From NCBI RefSeq assembly GCF_015277855.1, contig NZ_CP063812.1, positions 3,720,001 to 3,784,000 of the forward strand: a stretch of DNA of 64,000 nt, read 5' to 3'. Shown here piece after piece: positions 51,771 to 61,194 of this stretch. The notes below the pieces were generated by a model. The model was not told the DNA's origin and made no database searches. It worked only from the letters and a program-made list of their open reading frames with translations. Source of the stretch: Microbacterium cremeum (GTDB lineage Bacteria > Actinomycetota > Actinomycetes > Actinomycetales > Microbacteriaceae). Every line of letters begins with the position of its first letter. Positions within the stretch are counted from its first letter, which is position 1. The translations under genes and the position numbers were made by a program.

Positions 51771-53203
51771 TGACCGCTCTCACCACGCAGGGCGTTTCGT
51801 CTCGCTTCGGGCGCTCAACGACCGATGCCGACACGGTCGTTGAGCGCGGAGCGCAGCGACGAGACGAACCGCAGACGCCGACCCTCTTCCGCTTCGCGAC
51901 GGCAGGATCGGTCGACGACGGCAAGTCGACGCTCGTCGGCCGCCTGCTGCACGACTCCAAGGCGATCCTCGCCGACCAGCTCGAGCAGGTCGCGCGCACG
52001 TCGGCCGACCGCGGCTTCGCGCACGGCGAGTTCGACTTCGCGCTGCTGACCGACGGCCTGCGCGCCGAGCGCGAGCAGGGCATCACGATCGACGTCGCCT
52101 ACCGCTACTTCTCCACGGGCTCGCGGTCGTTCATCCTCGCCGACTGCCCCGGCCACGTGCAGTACACGCGCAACATGGTCACCGGTGCGACGACAGCCGA
52201 TGCGGTGGTCGTCCTCGTGGACGCACGCAAGGGCGTCGTCGAGCAGACGCGGCGCCACCTCGCCGTCGTCGCGCTGCTGCGCGTGCCCCACGTGATCCTC
52301 GCGGTCAACAAGATCGACCTCGTCGGCTTCTCGGCGGATGCCTTCGCCGGCGTCGCCCGCGATGCCGCTGTCGTCGCGACCGAGCTCGGCATCGACGACC
52401 TGCACGTGCTGCCGGTGTCGGCGCTCGAGGGCGACAACATCGTCGAGCTGTCGGAGCGGACCCCGTGGTACGACGGTCCGGCGCTGCTCGAGCTGCTCGA
52501 GACGCTCCCCGGCGCGGATCAGTCCGAGGCCGCGTCTGGACAGGATGCATCCGCGGAGCCCGACGACCGGGAGCCGCTGCGCCTGCCGGTGCAGCTCGTG
52601 CTCCGCCCGCAGGGCGGCCTCGCGCCCGAGGTCGCCGCCGACGCGGCGGAGGCCGAGCGCCTGCGCGACTACCGCGCGGTCGCCGGCCGGATCTCGAGCG
52701 GCGCGGTGCGCGTCGGCGACCCGGTCGAGATCTTCCCGTCCGGCATCGCCACCACGGTCACCGGCATCCGCTCCGCCGGCGTCGAGGTGGACGAGGCGAC
52801 CGCCCCGGAGTCGGTGTCGCTCGAGCTCGCCGACGACGTCGACACCGCCCGCGGCGCCGTCGTGGTCGCGGCCGGCTCGCTCCCTGCCGCCCGGCGCGAG
52901 TTCGAGGCCGAGCTGTTCCAGCTCGACACGCGGACGCTGACCCCCGGCATCCGTGTGCTCGTCAAGCACGGCACCGCGACCGTGCAGGCGATCGTCGCCC
53001 AGATCGAATCGCGCTACGACCTCGACGAGCTGACCCATGTGCCGGCGCAGACGCTCGAGACCAACGACATCGGCCGCGTGCGCGTGCGCCTGGCGGCCGA
53101 CCTGCCGCTCGAGCCGTACCGCACCAGCCGCCACGGGGGCTCGTTCCTCGTGATCCACCCGTCCGACGGTGCGACACTCGCCGCCGGCATCGTGCGCGAC
53201 TGA
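51770..53203 (+). CDS. cysN: Sulfate adenylyltransferase GTPase subunit CysN
   Basis: 477 residues. An EF-Tu-like GTPase with G1 AGSVDDGKST, G2 region EREQGITIDVAYRYF, G3 DCPGH, G4 NKIDLVGF, then two beta-barrel domains. It couples GTP hydrolysis to APS synthesis with CysD. No APS-kinase domain is fused. Residues about 8-33 (GVSSRFGRSTTDADTVVERG and so on) come from a palindromic repeat inserted between the start and the conserved TLFRFATAG. AAGGAGGGG precedes the ATG, which overlaps the cysD stop. Confidence 0.95.
   Translation: MTALTTQGVSSRFGRSTTDADTVVERGAQRRDEPQTPTLFRFATAGSVDDGKSTLVGRLLHDSKAILADQLEQVARTSADRGFAHGEFDFALLTDGLRAEREQGITIDVAYRYFSTGSRSFILADCPGHVQYTRNMVTGATTADAVVVLVDARKGVVEQTRRHLAVVALLRVPHVILAVNKIDLVGFSADAFAGVARDAAVVATELGIDDLHVLPVSALEGDNIVELSERTPWYDGPALLELLETLPGADQSEAASGQDASAEPDDREPLRLPVQLVLRPQGGLAPEVAADAAEAERLRDYRAVAGRISSGAVRVGDPVEIFPSGIATTVTGIRSAGVEVDEATAPESVSLELADDVDTARGAVVVAAGSLPAARREFEAELFQLDTRTLTPGIRVLVKHGTATVQAIVAQIESRYDLDELTHVPAQTLETNDIGRVRVRLAADLPLEPYRTSRHGGSFLVIHPSDGATLAAGIVRD
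51792..51870. repeat. Palindromic repeat, family 1, inside cysN
   Basis: GGCGTTTCGTCTCGCTTCGG then GCGCTCAACGACC on the left, and GGTCGTTGAGCGCGGAGCGC then AGCGACGAGACGAACC on the right, form an imperfect palindrome. It is in frame and adds about 26 residues near the N-terminus. Confidence 0.85.
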
Positions 53204-53263
53204 TCCGCCGGTTCGCACCCGCTCCACCCATCCCTGCATCAGCCGAACGAAGGAGGCGACACC

Positions 53264-54328
53264 GTGAACAACATCCGCACTGCGACGACGATCACCACCC
53301 TGGGACTCGTGGCCGCGATGATGACCGGCTGTGCCGCCGCCTCGGCTGATCCAGGTCAGACGGGCGACTCGGTGAGTGAGCTGCGACTCGGATACTTCGC
53401 CAACGTCACGCATGCGCCGGCTCTGGTCGGGGTGCAGGAGGGCCTCTTCGAGGACTCCCTCGGCGACATCGAGGTCACGACCCAGGTGTTCAACGCCGGA
53501 CCCGCCGCGATCGAAGCGCTCTCGGCGGGCGCGATCGACGCGACCTACATCGGCCCGAATCCGTCGATCAACACCTTCATCCAGTCGCGGGGCGAGTCCG
53601 CGCGCATCGTGGCCGGAGCCGCCACGGGCGGTGCCGCACTCGTCGTGCGCGACGGGATCGATGATGTCGACGACCTCGAGGGCACGACGCTCGCCACTCC
53701 CCAGCTCGGCAACACGCAGGACGTCGCGCTGCGCACCTGGCTCGCCGGCGAGGGGTACGAGACCGACACCTCGGGCGGCGGTGACGTGCAGATCACGCCG
53801 ACCGAGAACGCCCAGACGCTGACGCTGTTCCAGGACGGCGCGCTCGACGGCGCGTGGCTTCCCGAGCCATGGGTGTCGCGGTTGATCGTCGACGCCGGTG
53901 CGCACGTGCTGGTCGACGAGGCCGATCTGTGGGACGACGGCGAGTTCCCGACCACGGTGCTGCTGGTGCGCAAGGAGTTCCTGGACCAGCACCCCGACGT
54001 GGTCGCCGGCCTGCTCGAGGGCCACGCCGCCGCCGTGCAGTGGATCGCCGACAACCCCGCCGACGCGCCCACCGTGATCAACGGGGCGATCCAGGCCGAG
54101 ACCGGCAAGCCGCTCGCCGACGAGGTCATCACGCGCGCGCTCGAGCACGTCACGTTCTCGGTCGACCCGCACGCCGACACGTTCGAGGTGCTCGTCGAGG
54201 ACGGCATCGCGGCCGGCACGCAGAAGGAGGGCTCGATCGAGGGCCTGTTCGACCTGCGTCTGCTGAACGAGCTGCTCGAGGCCGCGGGCGCCGACACCGT
54301 GTCGGCGGCAGGACTCGGTGAGGACTGA
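53264..54328 (+). CDS. ABC transporter solute-binding lipoprotein, SsuA/TauA-like
   Basis: 354 residues. A lipoprotein signal ends MMTGC. The NMT1/SsuA-type fold starts LRLGYFANVTHAPALVGVQE, a family hallmark, and includes IEALSAGAIDATYIGPNP and LATPQLGNTQDVALRTWL. Such proteins bind aliphatic sulfonates, taurine, nitrate or related anions. Placement in the sulfur operon makes a sulfonate or sulfate-type ligand likely. The GTG has AAGGAGG eight bases upstream. The ATPase gene starts one base after its stop. Confidence 0.88.
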   Translation: MNNIRTATTITTLGLVAAMMTGCAAASADPGQTGDSVSELRLGYFANVTHAPALVGVQEGLFEDSLGDIEVTTQVFNAGPAAIEALSAGAIDATYIGPNPSINTFIQSRGESARIVAGAATGGAALVVRDGIDDVDDLEGTTLATPQLGNTQDVALRTWLAGEGYETDTSGGGDVQITPTENAQTLTLFQDGALDGAWLPEPWVSRLIVDAGAHVLVDEADLWDDGEFPTTVLLVRKEFLDQHPDVVAGLLEGHAAAVQWIADNPADAPTVINGAIQAETGKPLADEVITRALEHVTFSVDPHADTFEVLVEDGIAAGTQKEGSIEGLFDLRLLNELLEAAGADTVSAAGLGED

Positions 54329-54329
54329 C

Positions 54330-55187
54330 ATGAACTCCGCTCCCGCTCCCGCGTCCGGTGCCGCTCAGGCGACGCCGGGCGCGGGGGCGTCCACACCGCT
54401 CGGCCCGAGCTTCGACGGCGTCGCGCCGGTGCGCGCGCCCGCGACCGCACCCGCGCCGGCGGTGCGCATCGACGGCGTCTCGAAGCGGTTCGGCACCGGC
54501 CCTGTCGTGCTCGATGACGTCTCGCTCGACATCGCCCCCGGCGAGTTCGTGTGCCTCCTCGGCGCTTCGGGCTGCGGCAAGTCGACGCTCCTCAACCTCA
54601 TCGCGGGGCTCGACCGGCCGACGTCCGGGCGCATCGATACCCCGCCCGCGGGTTCGGCCGTCATGTTCCAGGAGGCCGCGCTCATGCCGTGGCTCACCGC
54701 ACGCCGCAACGTGGAGCTGGCGCTGCGGCTGCGCGGGGTCGCACGTCGCGAGCGCCGCGAGAAGGCGATCGCGCTTCTGGACACCGTGAACCTCGCGGAT
54801 GCCGCCGAGAAGCGCCCGCACGAGCTCTCGGGCGGCATGCGCCAGCGCGTGGCCCTGGCCCGCGCGCTCGCGCAGGACCGCCCGGTGCTGCTGATGGACG
54901 AGCCGTTCGCCGCCCTCGACGCCATCACGCGGGACCTCCTCCACGAGGAGCTCGAGCGCGTGTGGCGCGCGACCGGCCGAACCATCGTGTTCGTCACGCA
55001 CAACGTGCGCGAAGCGGCGCGGCTCGGCCAGCGGGTCGTGCTGATGGGCAGCCGCCCCGGCCGCATCGTGCAGGAGTGGACCATCGCCAAGACCACCGGG
55101 CGCCGCATCGAGTCGCCCGAGGTCGCTGCGCTCTCGGTCGAGATCACCGACCAGCTGCGGAAGGAGATCCGCCGCAATGCCGCGTGA
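54330..55187 (+). CDS. ABC transporter ATPase, SsuB/TauB-like
   Basis: 285 residues. An Ala/Pro-rich extension of about 45 residues precedes the ATPase: Walker A GASGCGKST, Q-loop MFQEAALMPWLT (typical of the SsuB/TauB/NrtD group), signature LSGGMRQRVALARALAQ, Walker B VLLMDEPFAALD and switch VTHNVREAARL. It powers import by the neighbouring permease. The ATG at 54330 has GGTGAGGA upstream. Its end overlaps the permease start by 11 bp. Confidence 0.93.
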   Translation: MNSAPAPASGAAQATPGAGASTPLGPSFDGVAPVRAPATAPAPAVRIDGVSKRFGTGPVVLDDVSLDIAPGEFVCLLGASGCGKSTLLNLIAGLDRPTSGRIDTPPAGSAVMFQEAALMPWLTARRNVELALRLRGVARRERREKAIALLDTVNLADAAEKRPHELSGGMRQRVALARALAQDRPVLLMDEPFAALDAITRDLLHEELERVWRATGRTIVFVTHNVREAARLGQRVVLMGSRPGRIVQEWTIAKTTGRRIESPEVAALSVEITDQLRKEIRRNAA

Positions 55188-56097
55188 CGCCTCCACCATC
55201 GACAGGACGGATGCCGCGGCATCCGTACACACCGACGACCTCCGCTCGCTCGAGGCCGGGCTCGACCGGCTCCAGACAACGACCGACCGCGAGGCGGGCC
55301 GCTGGCGCCGGTTCGCGGCGAGCGTCGTGCCGCCGATCGTCTTCCTCGTCCTGCTGATCGTCGCGTGGCAGCTGTACGTCGTGATCGCCGACCCTCGACC
55401 CGACAAGGTGCCCAGCCCGCTCGACGTGTGGAACGCGCTCGGCCTGGCGTGGGACACCGGACGCCTGCAGGAGGCCGTCACGACGAGCCTCGAACGCGGC
55501 GTCGTCGGCTTCCTGATCGCGATCGTCGTCGGCACGCCCATCGGTCTCCTGCTGGCCGAGGTGCGCCCGATCCGGCGCGCCGTCGGCCCGATCATCTCCG
55601 GCCTGCAGGTGCTGCCGTCCGTGGCCTGGGTGCCTGCCGCCATCATCTGGTTCGGCCTCTCGGACGCGACGGTCTACTTCGTGATCCTCATGGGGGCGAT
55701 CCCCTCCATCGTCAACGGCCTCATCGCCGGCATCGACCAGGTGCCCCCGCAGCTGCGACGGGTCGGCACCGTCCTGGGCGCGTCGCGCTGGCAGCTGGCG
55801 ACCTCGGTGATCCTCCCCGCCGCGCTGCCCGGCTACCTCGCCGGGATCAAGCAGGGCTGGGCGTTCTCGTGGCGCTCGCTGATGGCGGCCGAGATCATCG
55901 CGACCGGCGGCTCCATCGGCTTCGGCCTGGGCTCGATGCTGCAGCAGTCGCGCGAGCTCGCCGATCTCGCCGGGGTGCTCGGCACGATCATCCTCATCCT
56001 CGCGATCGGCATCCTGATCGAGCTCGTCTTCTTCGGCCCTCTCGAGCGACGGATGCTGAAGCGCCGGGGGCTCCTCATCACCGGAGGTGCGCGATGA
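55177..56097 (+). CDS. ABC transporter permease, SsuC/TauC-like
   Basis: 306 residues with six spans. A 45-residue N-terminal tail precedes the first span (VVPPIVFLVLLIVAWQLYVV). The coupling loop reads VPPQLRRVGTVLGASRWQL, followed by LPGYLAGIKQGWAFSWRSLM, conserved in the SsuC/TauC group. It forms the sulfonate-type channel with the ATPase and binding protein just upstream. Its stop overlaps the SUMT start (ATGA). Confidence 0.92.
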   Translation: MPRDASTIDRTDAAASVHTDDLRSLEAGLDRLQTTTDREAGRWRRFAASVVPPIVFLVLLIVAWQLYVVIADPRPDKVPSPLDVWNALGLAWDTGRLQEAVTTSLERGVVGFLIAIVVGTPIGLLLAEVRPIRRAVGPIISGLQVLPSVAWVPAAIIWFGLSDATVYFVILMGAIPSIVNGLIAGIDQVPPQLRRVGTVLGASRWQLATSVILPAALPGYLAGIKQGWAFSWRSLMAAEIIATGGSIGFGLGSMLQQSRELADLAGVLGTIILILAIGILIELVFFGPLERRMLKRRGLLITGGAR

Positions 56098-57044
56098 CCG
56101 ACGCCGGACTCGAGTCTCGAGGCGTTTCGCCTCGCTTCGCTCGCTCAACGACCGAAGACCTCATCCCGGTCGTTGAGCGAGCGAGGAACGAGCGAGACGA
56201 AACGCCCCCGGCCGCCGGCAAGGTGTGGCTCGTCGGCGCCGGCCCGGGCGACGCCGGGCTCCTCACGGTGAAGGGGCTGCGCGCTCTGGAGGCCGCCGAC
56301 GTCATCGTCGCCGACCGGCTCGGCGCGCGCGCCGTGCTCGACGGACTCGCGGCCGACGGCGTGCACCTCCGCGCCGAGGTCGTCGACGTCGGCAAGCGCC
56401 CCGGCCACCACGCGGTGCCGCAAGACGCGATCAACGCACTGCTCGTGCAGCTCGCACAGGACGGCAAGGCCGTCGTCCGGCTCAAGGGCGGCGATCCGTA
56501 CGTGTTCGGGCGCGGCGGCGAAGAGCTCGCCGCGTGCCAGGACGCCGGCATCTCGGTCGAGGTCGTGCCCGGCATCACCAGCGCCATCTCGGTTCCCGCG
56601 ATCGCCGGCATCCCGCTCACGCATCGCGGTGTCGCCACCGCCTTCACCGTCGCGACCGGCCACGACCAGATCCGCGACCTCGGCGGCGGCCGCGACCACA
56701 CAGTGGTGCTGCTCATGGGCGTCGGCACGCTCGCGCACTCCGCGATCATCCTCGCCCGCGGCGAGCGCGGAGCGGACTGCCCTGTCGCCGTCGTCGAGGA
56801 CGGCTACGGCGCACGCCAGCGCGTCACGGTGGGCACGCTCGCCACGATCGCCCATCAGGCGGCGGAACGCGGCATCCGCTCCCCCGCCGTCGTGGTCGTC
56901 GGCGACGTCGTGCGGCTCAGCCCGTATGCGCCCGCCGCGCTTCAGTACGCTCCCTCGTCGCTCCTCGACGACCAGGATGCGTGGCATCCCTCCCTGTACG
57001 ACCCGCTCGCCCCCGAGCGCACGCGAAAGGCCCCCGCCCAGTGA
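56094..57044 (+). CDS. cobA: Uroporphyrinogen-III C-methyltransferase (SUMT)
   Basis: 316 residues. After an inserted N-terminal stretch (about 9-38), the SAM-dependent methyltransferase starts KVWLVGAGPGDAGLLTVKGL. It has VIVADRL, VVRLKGGDPYVFGRGGEE and VVPGITSAISVPAIAGIPLT, the SUMT signatures. It makes precorrin-2, precursor of the siroheme used by the sulfite reductase. No precorrin-2 dehydrogenase domain is fused; a chelatase is at 26980. GGAGG precedes the ATG, which overlaps the permease stop; the stop overlaps fprA (GTGA). Confidence 0.93.
   Translation: MTDAGLESRGVSPRFARSTTEDLIPVVERARNERDETPPAAGKVWLVGAGPGDAGLLTVKGLRALEAADVIVADRLGARAVLDGLAADGVHLRAEVVDVGKRPGHHAVPQDAINALLVQLAQDGKAVVRLKGGDPYVFGRGGEELAACQDAGISVEVVPGITSAISVPAIAGIPLTHRGVATAFTVATGHDQIRDLGGGRDHTVVLLMGVGTLAHSAIILARGERGADCPVAVVEDGYGARQRVTVGTLATIAHQAAERGIRSPAVVVVGDVVRLSPYAPAALQYAPSSLLDDQDAWHPSLYDPLAPERTRKAPAQ
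56121..56206. repeat. Palindromic repeat, family 1, inside the SUMT gene
   Basis: Left part GGCGTTTCGCCTCGCTTCGC then TCGCTCAACGACC; right part GGTCGTTGAGCGAGCGAGGA then ACGAGCGAGACGAAACGCC. The arms pair well and the copy is the most complete in the window. It encodes about 29 residues (VSPRFARSTTE, VVERARNERDETP) before the conserved enzyme start. Confidence 0.88.
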
Positions 57045-58459
57045 CCTCGTCGAACCTCCAGAACCTCCGCGTCGCGATCGTCGGAGCCGGCCCCGCCGGC
57101 ATCTACGCCGGCAACATCCTCACCCACACGGTGCGGGACGCCGGCGGGTCGGTGGCGATCGACCTGTTCGAGTCGCTCCCCGCTCCGTACGGCCTTATCC
57201 GCTACGGCGTCGCTCCGGACCACCCGCGCATCAAGGGCATCGTCAACTCGCTGCACGAGATGCTCGATCGTTCCTCCGTCGTCGAGCACCGTCGCGACAC
57301 GCGCTTCATCGGCAACGTCGAGGTCGGCCGCGACATCTCGCTCGACGAGCTGCACGAGCGCTACGACGCGGTGATCCTGGCGACCGGCGCCATCCGCGAC
57401 GCGGCGCTCGACATCCCCGGCATCGACCTGCCCGGCTCGTACGGCGCGGCCGACTTCGTCGCATGGTACGACGGGCACCCCGACGTGCCCACCGAGTGGC
57501 CGCTCGACCAGAAGGAGGTCGCGGTCATCGGCAACGGCAACGTCGCCCTCGACGTCGCGCGCGTGCTGGCCAAGCACGCTGTCGACCTGCGCCCGACCGA
57601 GATCCCCGACAACGTGCTCGCGGGCCTCGAGTCCTCGGCCGTCACCGACGTGCACGTGTTCGGCCGCCGCGGCCCGGGCGACATCAAGTTCACCCCCATC
57701 GAGCTGCGCGAGCTGGGCGAGGTGCCGAACGTCGACATCGTCGTGCACGACGAGGACTTCGCCTACCTCGAAGGCCACACCCCGGCGAACAACCAGCTCA
57801 AGGTCATGCTCCGCATCCTCGAGAGCTGGCGCACGCGCGAGTCCACGGGCGCGAGCCGCCGCCTGCACCTGCACTTCTACCACTCGCCCGTCGAGGTGCT
57901 CGGCGACGGCAAGGTCGAGGGCCTGCGCTTCGAGCGCACGGAGCCGGACGGCGACGGCCGCGTGCGCGGCACCGGCGAGTTCCGCGAGATCGCGGTGCAG
58001 CAGGTGTACCGGGCGGTCGGCTACTACGGCACGCCCGTGATCGACGCGCCCTTCGACGCCCGCGCGGGTGTCGTCTCGAACGTCGAAGGACGGGTGACGG
58101 ATGCCGCGACCACCGGCGACGTCGACGCGCCGGTCATCGCCGGGCTCTATGCCACGGGCTGGATCAAGCGCGGACCCGTCGGTCTCATCGGGCACACCAA
58201 GTCCGACGCGATGGAGACCGTCGCGCACCTCGTGGCCGACGCCCAGGCCGGCGCGCTGTCTGCTCCGGTCGTCGAGGGCGACGTCCTCGACCTGCTCGAC
58301 GAGCGCGAGGTCGCGTACACGACGTGGGACGGCTGGCTGGCGCTCGACGCGCACGAGCGTGAGCTGGGCGCGAACCACGTCCACACGCGCGAGCGCGTCA
58401 AGGTCGTTCCCCGCGACGAGCAGGTGGCCGTCTCGCGCTCAGGAGCACTCGTCCTATGA
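57041..58459 (+). CDS. fprA: Ferredoxin-NADP+ reductase, FprA type
   Basis: 472 residues. FAD-binding loop [17 protein letters not shown], then the family motif [19 protein letters not shown], and NADP-binding [37 protein letters not shown] near the end is typical of mycobacterial FprA and adrenodoxin reductases. It passes electrons from NADPH to the ferredoxin encoded next, which should feed the sulfite reductase at the start of the operon. GTGA and ATGA overlaps couple it on both sides. Confidence 0.95.
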   Translation: MTSSNLQNLRVAIVGAGPAGIYAGNILTHTVRDAGGSVAIDLFESLPAPYGLIRYGVAPDHPRIKGIVNSLHEMLDRSSVVEHRRDTRFIGNVEVGRDISLDELHERYDAVILATGAIRDAALDIPGIDLPGSYGAADFVAWYDGHPDVPTEWPLDQKEVAVIGNGNVALDVARVLAKHAVDLRPTEIPDNVLAGLESSAVTDVHVFGRRGPGDIKFTPIELRELGEVPNVDIVVHDEDFAYLEGHTPANNQLKVMLRILESWRTRESTGASRRLHLHFYHSPVEVLGDGKVEGLRFERTEPDGDGRVRGTGEFREIAVQQVYRAVGYYGTPVIDAPFDARAGVVSNVEGRVTDAATTGDVDAPVIAGLYATGWIKRGPVGLIGHTKSDAMETVAHLVADAQAGALSAPVVEGDVLDLLDEREVAYTTWDGWLALDAHERELGANHVHTRERVKVVPRDEQVAVSRSGALVL

Positions 58460-58806
58460 CGTACGTGATCGCCCTTCCCTGCGTGGACGTCAAGGACCGC
58501 GCCTGCATCGACGAGTGCCCGGTGGACTGCATCTACGAGGGCGAGCGGTCGCTGTACATCCACCCGGACGAGTGCGTCGACTGCGGAGCATGCGAACCGG
58601 TCTGCCCCGTCGAGGCGATCTACTACGAGGACGACCTGCCCGACGAGTGGCAGGACTACTACAAGGCCAACGTCGACTTCTTCGAGATATCGACGGGCTC
58701 GATCCAAGCGATCGGCTCGCCCGGCGGCGCCGCCAAGGTCGGCGTGATCCACATGGACCACCCGATCATCGCCGCGCTCCCGCCGCAGGGAGATGAGCAT
58801 GACTGA
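58456..58806 (+). CDS. fdxA: 7Fe-type ferredoxin FdxA
   Basis: 116 residues. It starts [20 protein letters not shown], then CPVDCIYEG, giving the 3Fe-4S/4Fe-4S arrangement of actinobacterial FdxA. The second cluster motif is [19 protein letters not shown]. It carries electrons from FprA to the sulfite reductase. It overlaps fprA by 4 bp and the next gene by 8 bp. Confidence 0.95.
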   Translation: MTYVIALPCVDVKDRACIDECPVDCIYEGERSLYIHPDECVDCGACEPVCPVEAIYYEDDLPDEWQDYYKANVDFFEISTGSIQAIGSPGGAAKVGVIHMDHPIIAALPPQGDEHD

Positions 58807-59779
58807 TACGGCATACGTCGGCGAAGCCGTGGAGGCGCCGGGGACCGAGGTCGACGTCGTGATCGTCGGCGGCGGCCCTGCAGGGCTCTCGGCGGCGCTC
58901 AATCTGGGTCGTGCGCGAGCGTCCGTCGTGGTGGTCGACGCCGGACGCCCCCGCAACGCCGCGACGCTGCGCTCGCATGGCTTCCTCACGCGGGACGGGA
59001 TCCCTCCGCTCGAGCTGCGCAAGCTCGCCCGGGCCGAACTCGCCGCCTACTCGAACGTCCGACTCTTCGATCGCACGGCCGTGTCGGGGCTGCTCCCGAT
59101 CGATTCCTCGGACGGCATGCGCTTCGTCGTGGCGTTGCAGGGCCGCGGCGCCGGCATCCCTCCTGCCGTCGCCGCGCGGTCGGTGCTCATCGCGACCGGG
59201 CTGCGCGAGACGCTGCCGGGCATCCCGAGCCTGCGCGCCTACTACGGCATGACGATCTTCAGTTGCGCCGCGTGCGACGCGTGGGAGCTGCAGGACCGTT
59301 CCCTCGCGCTCATCGGCGAGACGCCCGACCTCGCCGCCCGCGCACGCCTGATCGCGCGCTGGACCGACCGGCTCACGGTCTTCACGAACGGGACGGACGC
59401 GCTCGACACGGTCGAGGAGGCCGAGCTCGCGGCATCCGGGATCGTGGTCGAGCGCCGCGTCATCGACGACCTCGAGGGCGAGCGGGGCGCCGTGTCGGCG
59501 GTGCGTCTCGCCGACGGGGAGCGCGTCGCCGTCGACGGCGGGTTCGTGCGACCGCAGTGGCACCCCGCGCTCGACTTCGCGGCCGGGCTCGACCTCGAGC
59601 GCGACCGGTTCGGCAACCTCGTGACCGATCGCTCGGGACGCACGTCGGTGCCCGGCGTATACGCCGCGGGGGATGCCGCGTCCCCGGGCCCGCAGCAGCT
59701 GATCGTGGCGGCGGGCCAGGGCGCGCGCGCCGCGGCCGTCATCGTGCACGACGCCGTCGGAGTCCGCACCGCGCATTGA
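58799..59779 (+). CDS. Thioredoxin-reductase-like FAD/NAD(P) oxidoreductase
   Basis: 326 residues. FAD loop [20 protein letters not shown], redox pair in [10 protein letters not shown] (CxxC), and the C-terminal FAD motif [15 protein letters not shown]. The NADP-loop region is degenerate ([14 protein letters not shown] in place of GGGNSA-like), so it may be one of the thioredoxin-reductase-like enzymes with other partners. As APS reductase needs thioredoxin, a role in regenerating a thiol donor is plausible. The ATG at 58799 is chosen over 58793 for ribosome-site spacing. It ends the sulfur operon. Confidence 0.85.
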   Translation: MTDTAYVGEAVEAPGTEVDVVIVGGGPAGLSAALNLGRARASVVVVDAGRPRNAATLRSHGFLTRDGIPPLELRKLARAELAAYSNVRLFDRTAVSGLLPIDSSDGMRFVVALQGRGAGIPPAVAARSVLIATGLRETLPGIPSLRAYYGMTIFSCAACDAWELQDRSLALIGETPDLAARARLIARWTDRLTVFTNGTDALDTVEEAELAASGIVVERRVIDDLEGERGAVSAVRLADGERVAVDGGFVRPQWHPALDFAAGLDLERDRFGNLVTDRSGRTSVPGVYAAGDAASPGPQQLIVAAGQGARAAAVIVHDAVGVRTAH

Positions 59780-59945
59780 GTCCCCGCCTCTCGATGAGCG
59801 GCTGGGCGGACCGATCCCGCAGATGAGCCTTCGGTGAGAAGGTTCGGCAACCGCTTCCCTCGGTCGACCTCCCTGCGCTGGCATGTACTCGAGGCCTTCA
59901 TGCATCGGCATGCAAGGAACGAGAACATGCAGAACTGGAGAGATC

Positions 59946-61113
59946 GTGCGCAGAAGAAGAGTCACCGTCGCCACCCCTCACGAGTGCCGTCCTGGTCGCA
60001 ACCGCGGGCATCGTCGCCGCACCCGCCGCTCAGGCGATTCCCGTCAACTCCCACTGCGGCACCGAGTCCGCGGGCAACCGTGCGGGATTCGTGAGCCATG
60101 ACCAGCTCACCAGGCAGCTCCAGCAGATCGAGCACACGACCGGTGGAGTCGTCGACGTCTCGGTCGCGGGCTACAGCAACGAGGGCCGCGAGATCTACCA
60201 GGCGCGCGTCGGCACCGGCGACACCGTCGTGCTGGTGCAGTCGCAGATCCACGGCAACGAGAACCACGGCACGGAGGCCCTCCTGTCGCTGCTGCGCGAG
60301 TTCGGCGCCGGCACGCGTGCGGCTCAGCAGATCCGCGACAACGTCACGATCGTGGCGATCCCGCGCCTCAATGTCGACGGCGGCGAGCGCGACACGCGGC
60401 AGAACCACATGAGCTGGGACGACGTCGTCGAGGACTTCCCGCAGCTCGCCGGTGTGGACCCGGCATGGAACTACCAGCCCGCCGTTCCCGGCTTCGACGT
60501 GAACCGCGACTTCAACCCGGATCTCGACTACGTCCCGCAGCCGCAGGACTTCCCCGGCAACAGCGCCGACACCGGCTGGTACATCACGCCCGAAGCCCAG
60601 ACCCTGCGCGACGTCTACGCGGGCCTGGAGAGCGAGTTCGGCGTGGTCGACTACTTCGTCGACCTCCACAACCAGTGGCCGTGCTACGCACAGGAGGGCA
60701 CCGGCGACATGTCTCCGCTGTCGATCTCGGCGCGGTTCATCGCGGACCCGACCGAGTTCGGGGACTGGCCGAACTTCGACTACGACGCCTCCCGGCGCGC
60801 CAACGTCGCCGTCTACGACGCCCTGCAGGGCCACGGCCAATCCGCCTTCGGCGACCTCACGCTGTACCCGCAGAACACGAACCTGCCGGGCACGGCGCTG
60901 GGCTCGTTCGCACTGCGCGGGAGCGCGACCGTTCTGTTCGAGACGTCGAGCAACACGCAGTCCGACGGGCAGAAGCGCAACGGATTCCTCACCAAGCAGG
61001 TCGAGATCGGCCTCAAGGGCCTCATCACGGCCGTGGCCGACGGATCGATCGAGTCGCTCGACCCCGAGGCCTACGAGGAGATCCCCGAGCGGATCTTCCT
61101 TCCGGCGGACTGA
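59946..61113 (+). pseudogene. Secreted M14 carboxypeptidase, frameshift in signal peptide
   Basis: The catalytic frame from GTG 60091 gives 340 residues with the M14 zinc site: SQIHGNENHGTEALL (His and Glu), DLHNQWPC (third ligand) and VLFETSS (catalytic Glu). Upstream in the same frame lie LTSAVLVATAGIVAAPAAQA and IPVNSHCGTESAGN, clearly the rest of a signal peptide and mature start. A natural start, GTG 59946 (MRRRRVTVAT, GGAGAG upstream), is in another frame. One extra C in the CCCC run at 59974-59977 would explain this. It is either a sequencing error, or a real shift abolishing export. M14 enzymes remove C-terminal residues or act on peptidoglycan peptides. Confidence 0.75.
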
Positions 61114-61130
61114 CGCGCACGACCGAGAGT

Positions 61131-61164
61131 CCGAGGCCGCCCGGGTCCGCCCGGGCGGCCTCGG
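61131..61164 (+). terminator. 15-bp hairpin after the M14 gene
   Basis: CCGAGGCCGCCCGGG and its exact complement flank the loop TCCG, beginning 18 bases past the stop. There is no U-run, but stem strength and position fit a terminator. The next gene starts 30 bases later. Confidence 0.65.
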
Positions 61165-61194
61165 CAGTTCGCGGATGGGGCAAGATGGGCCTCG

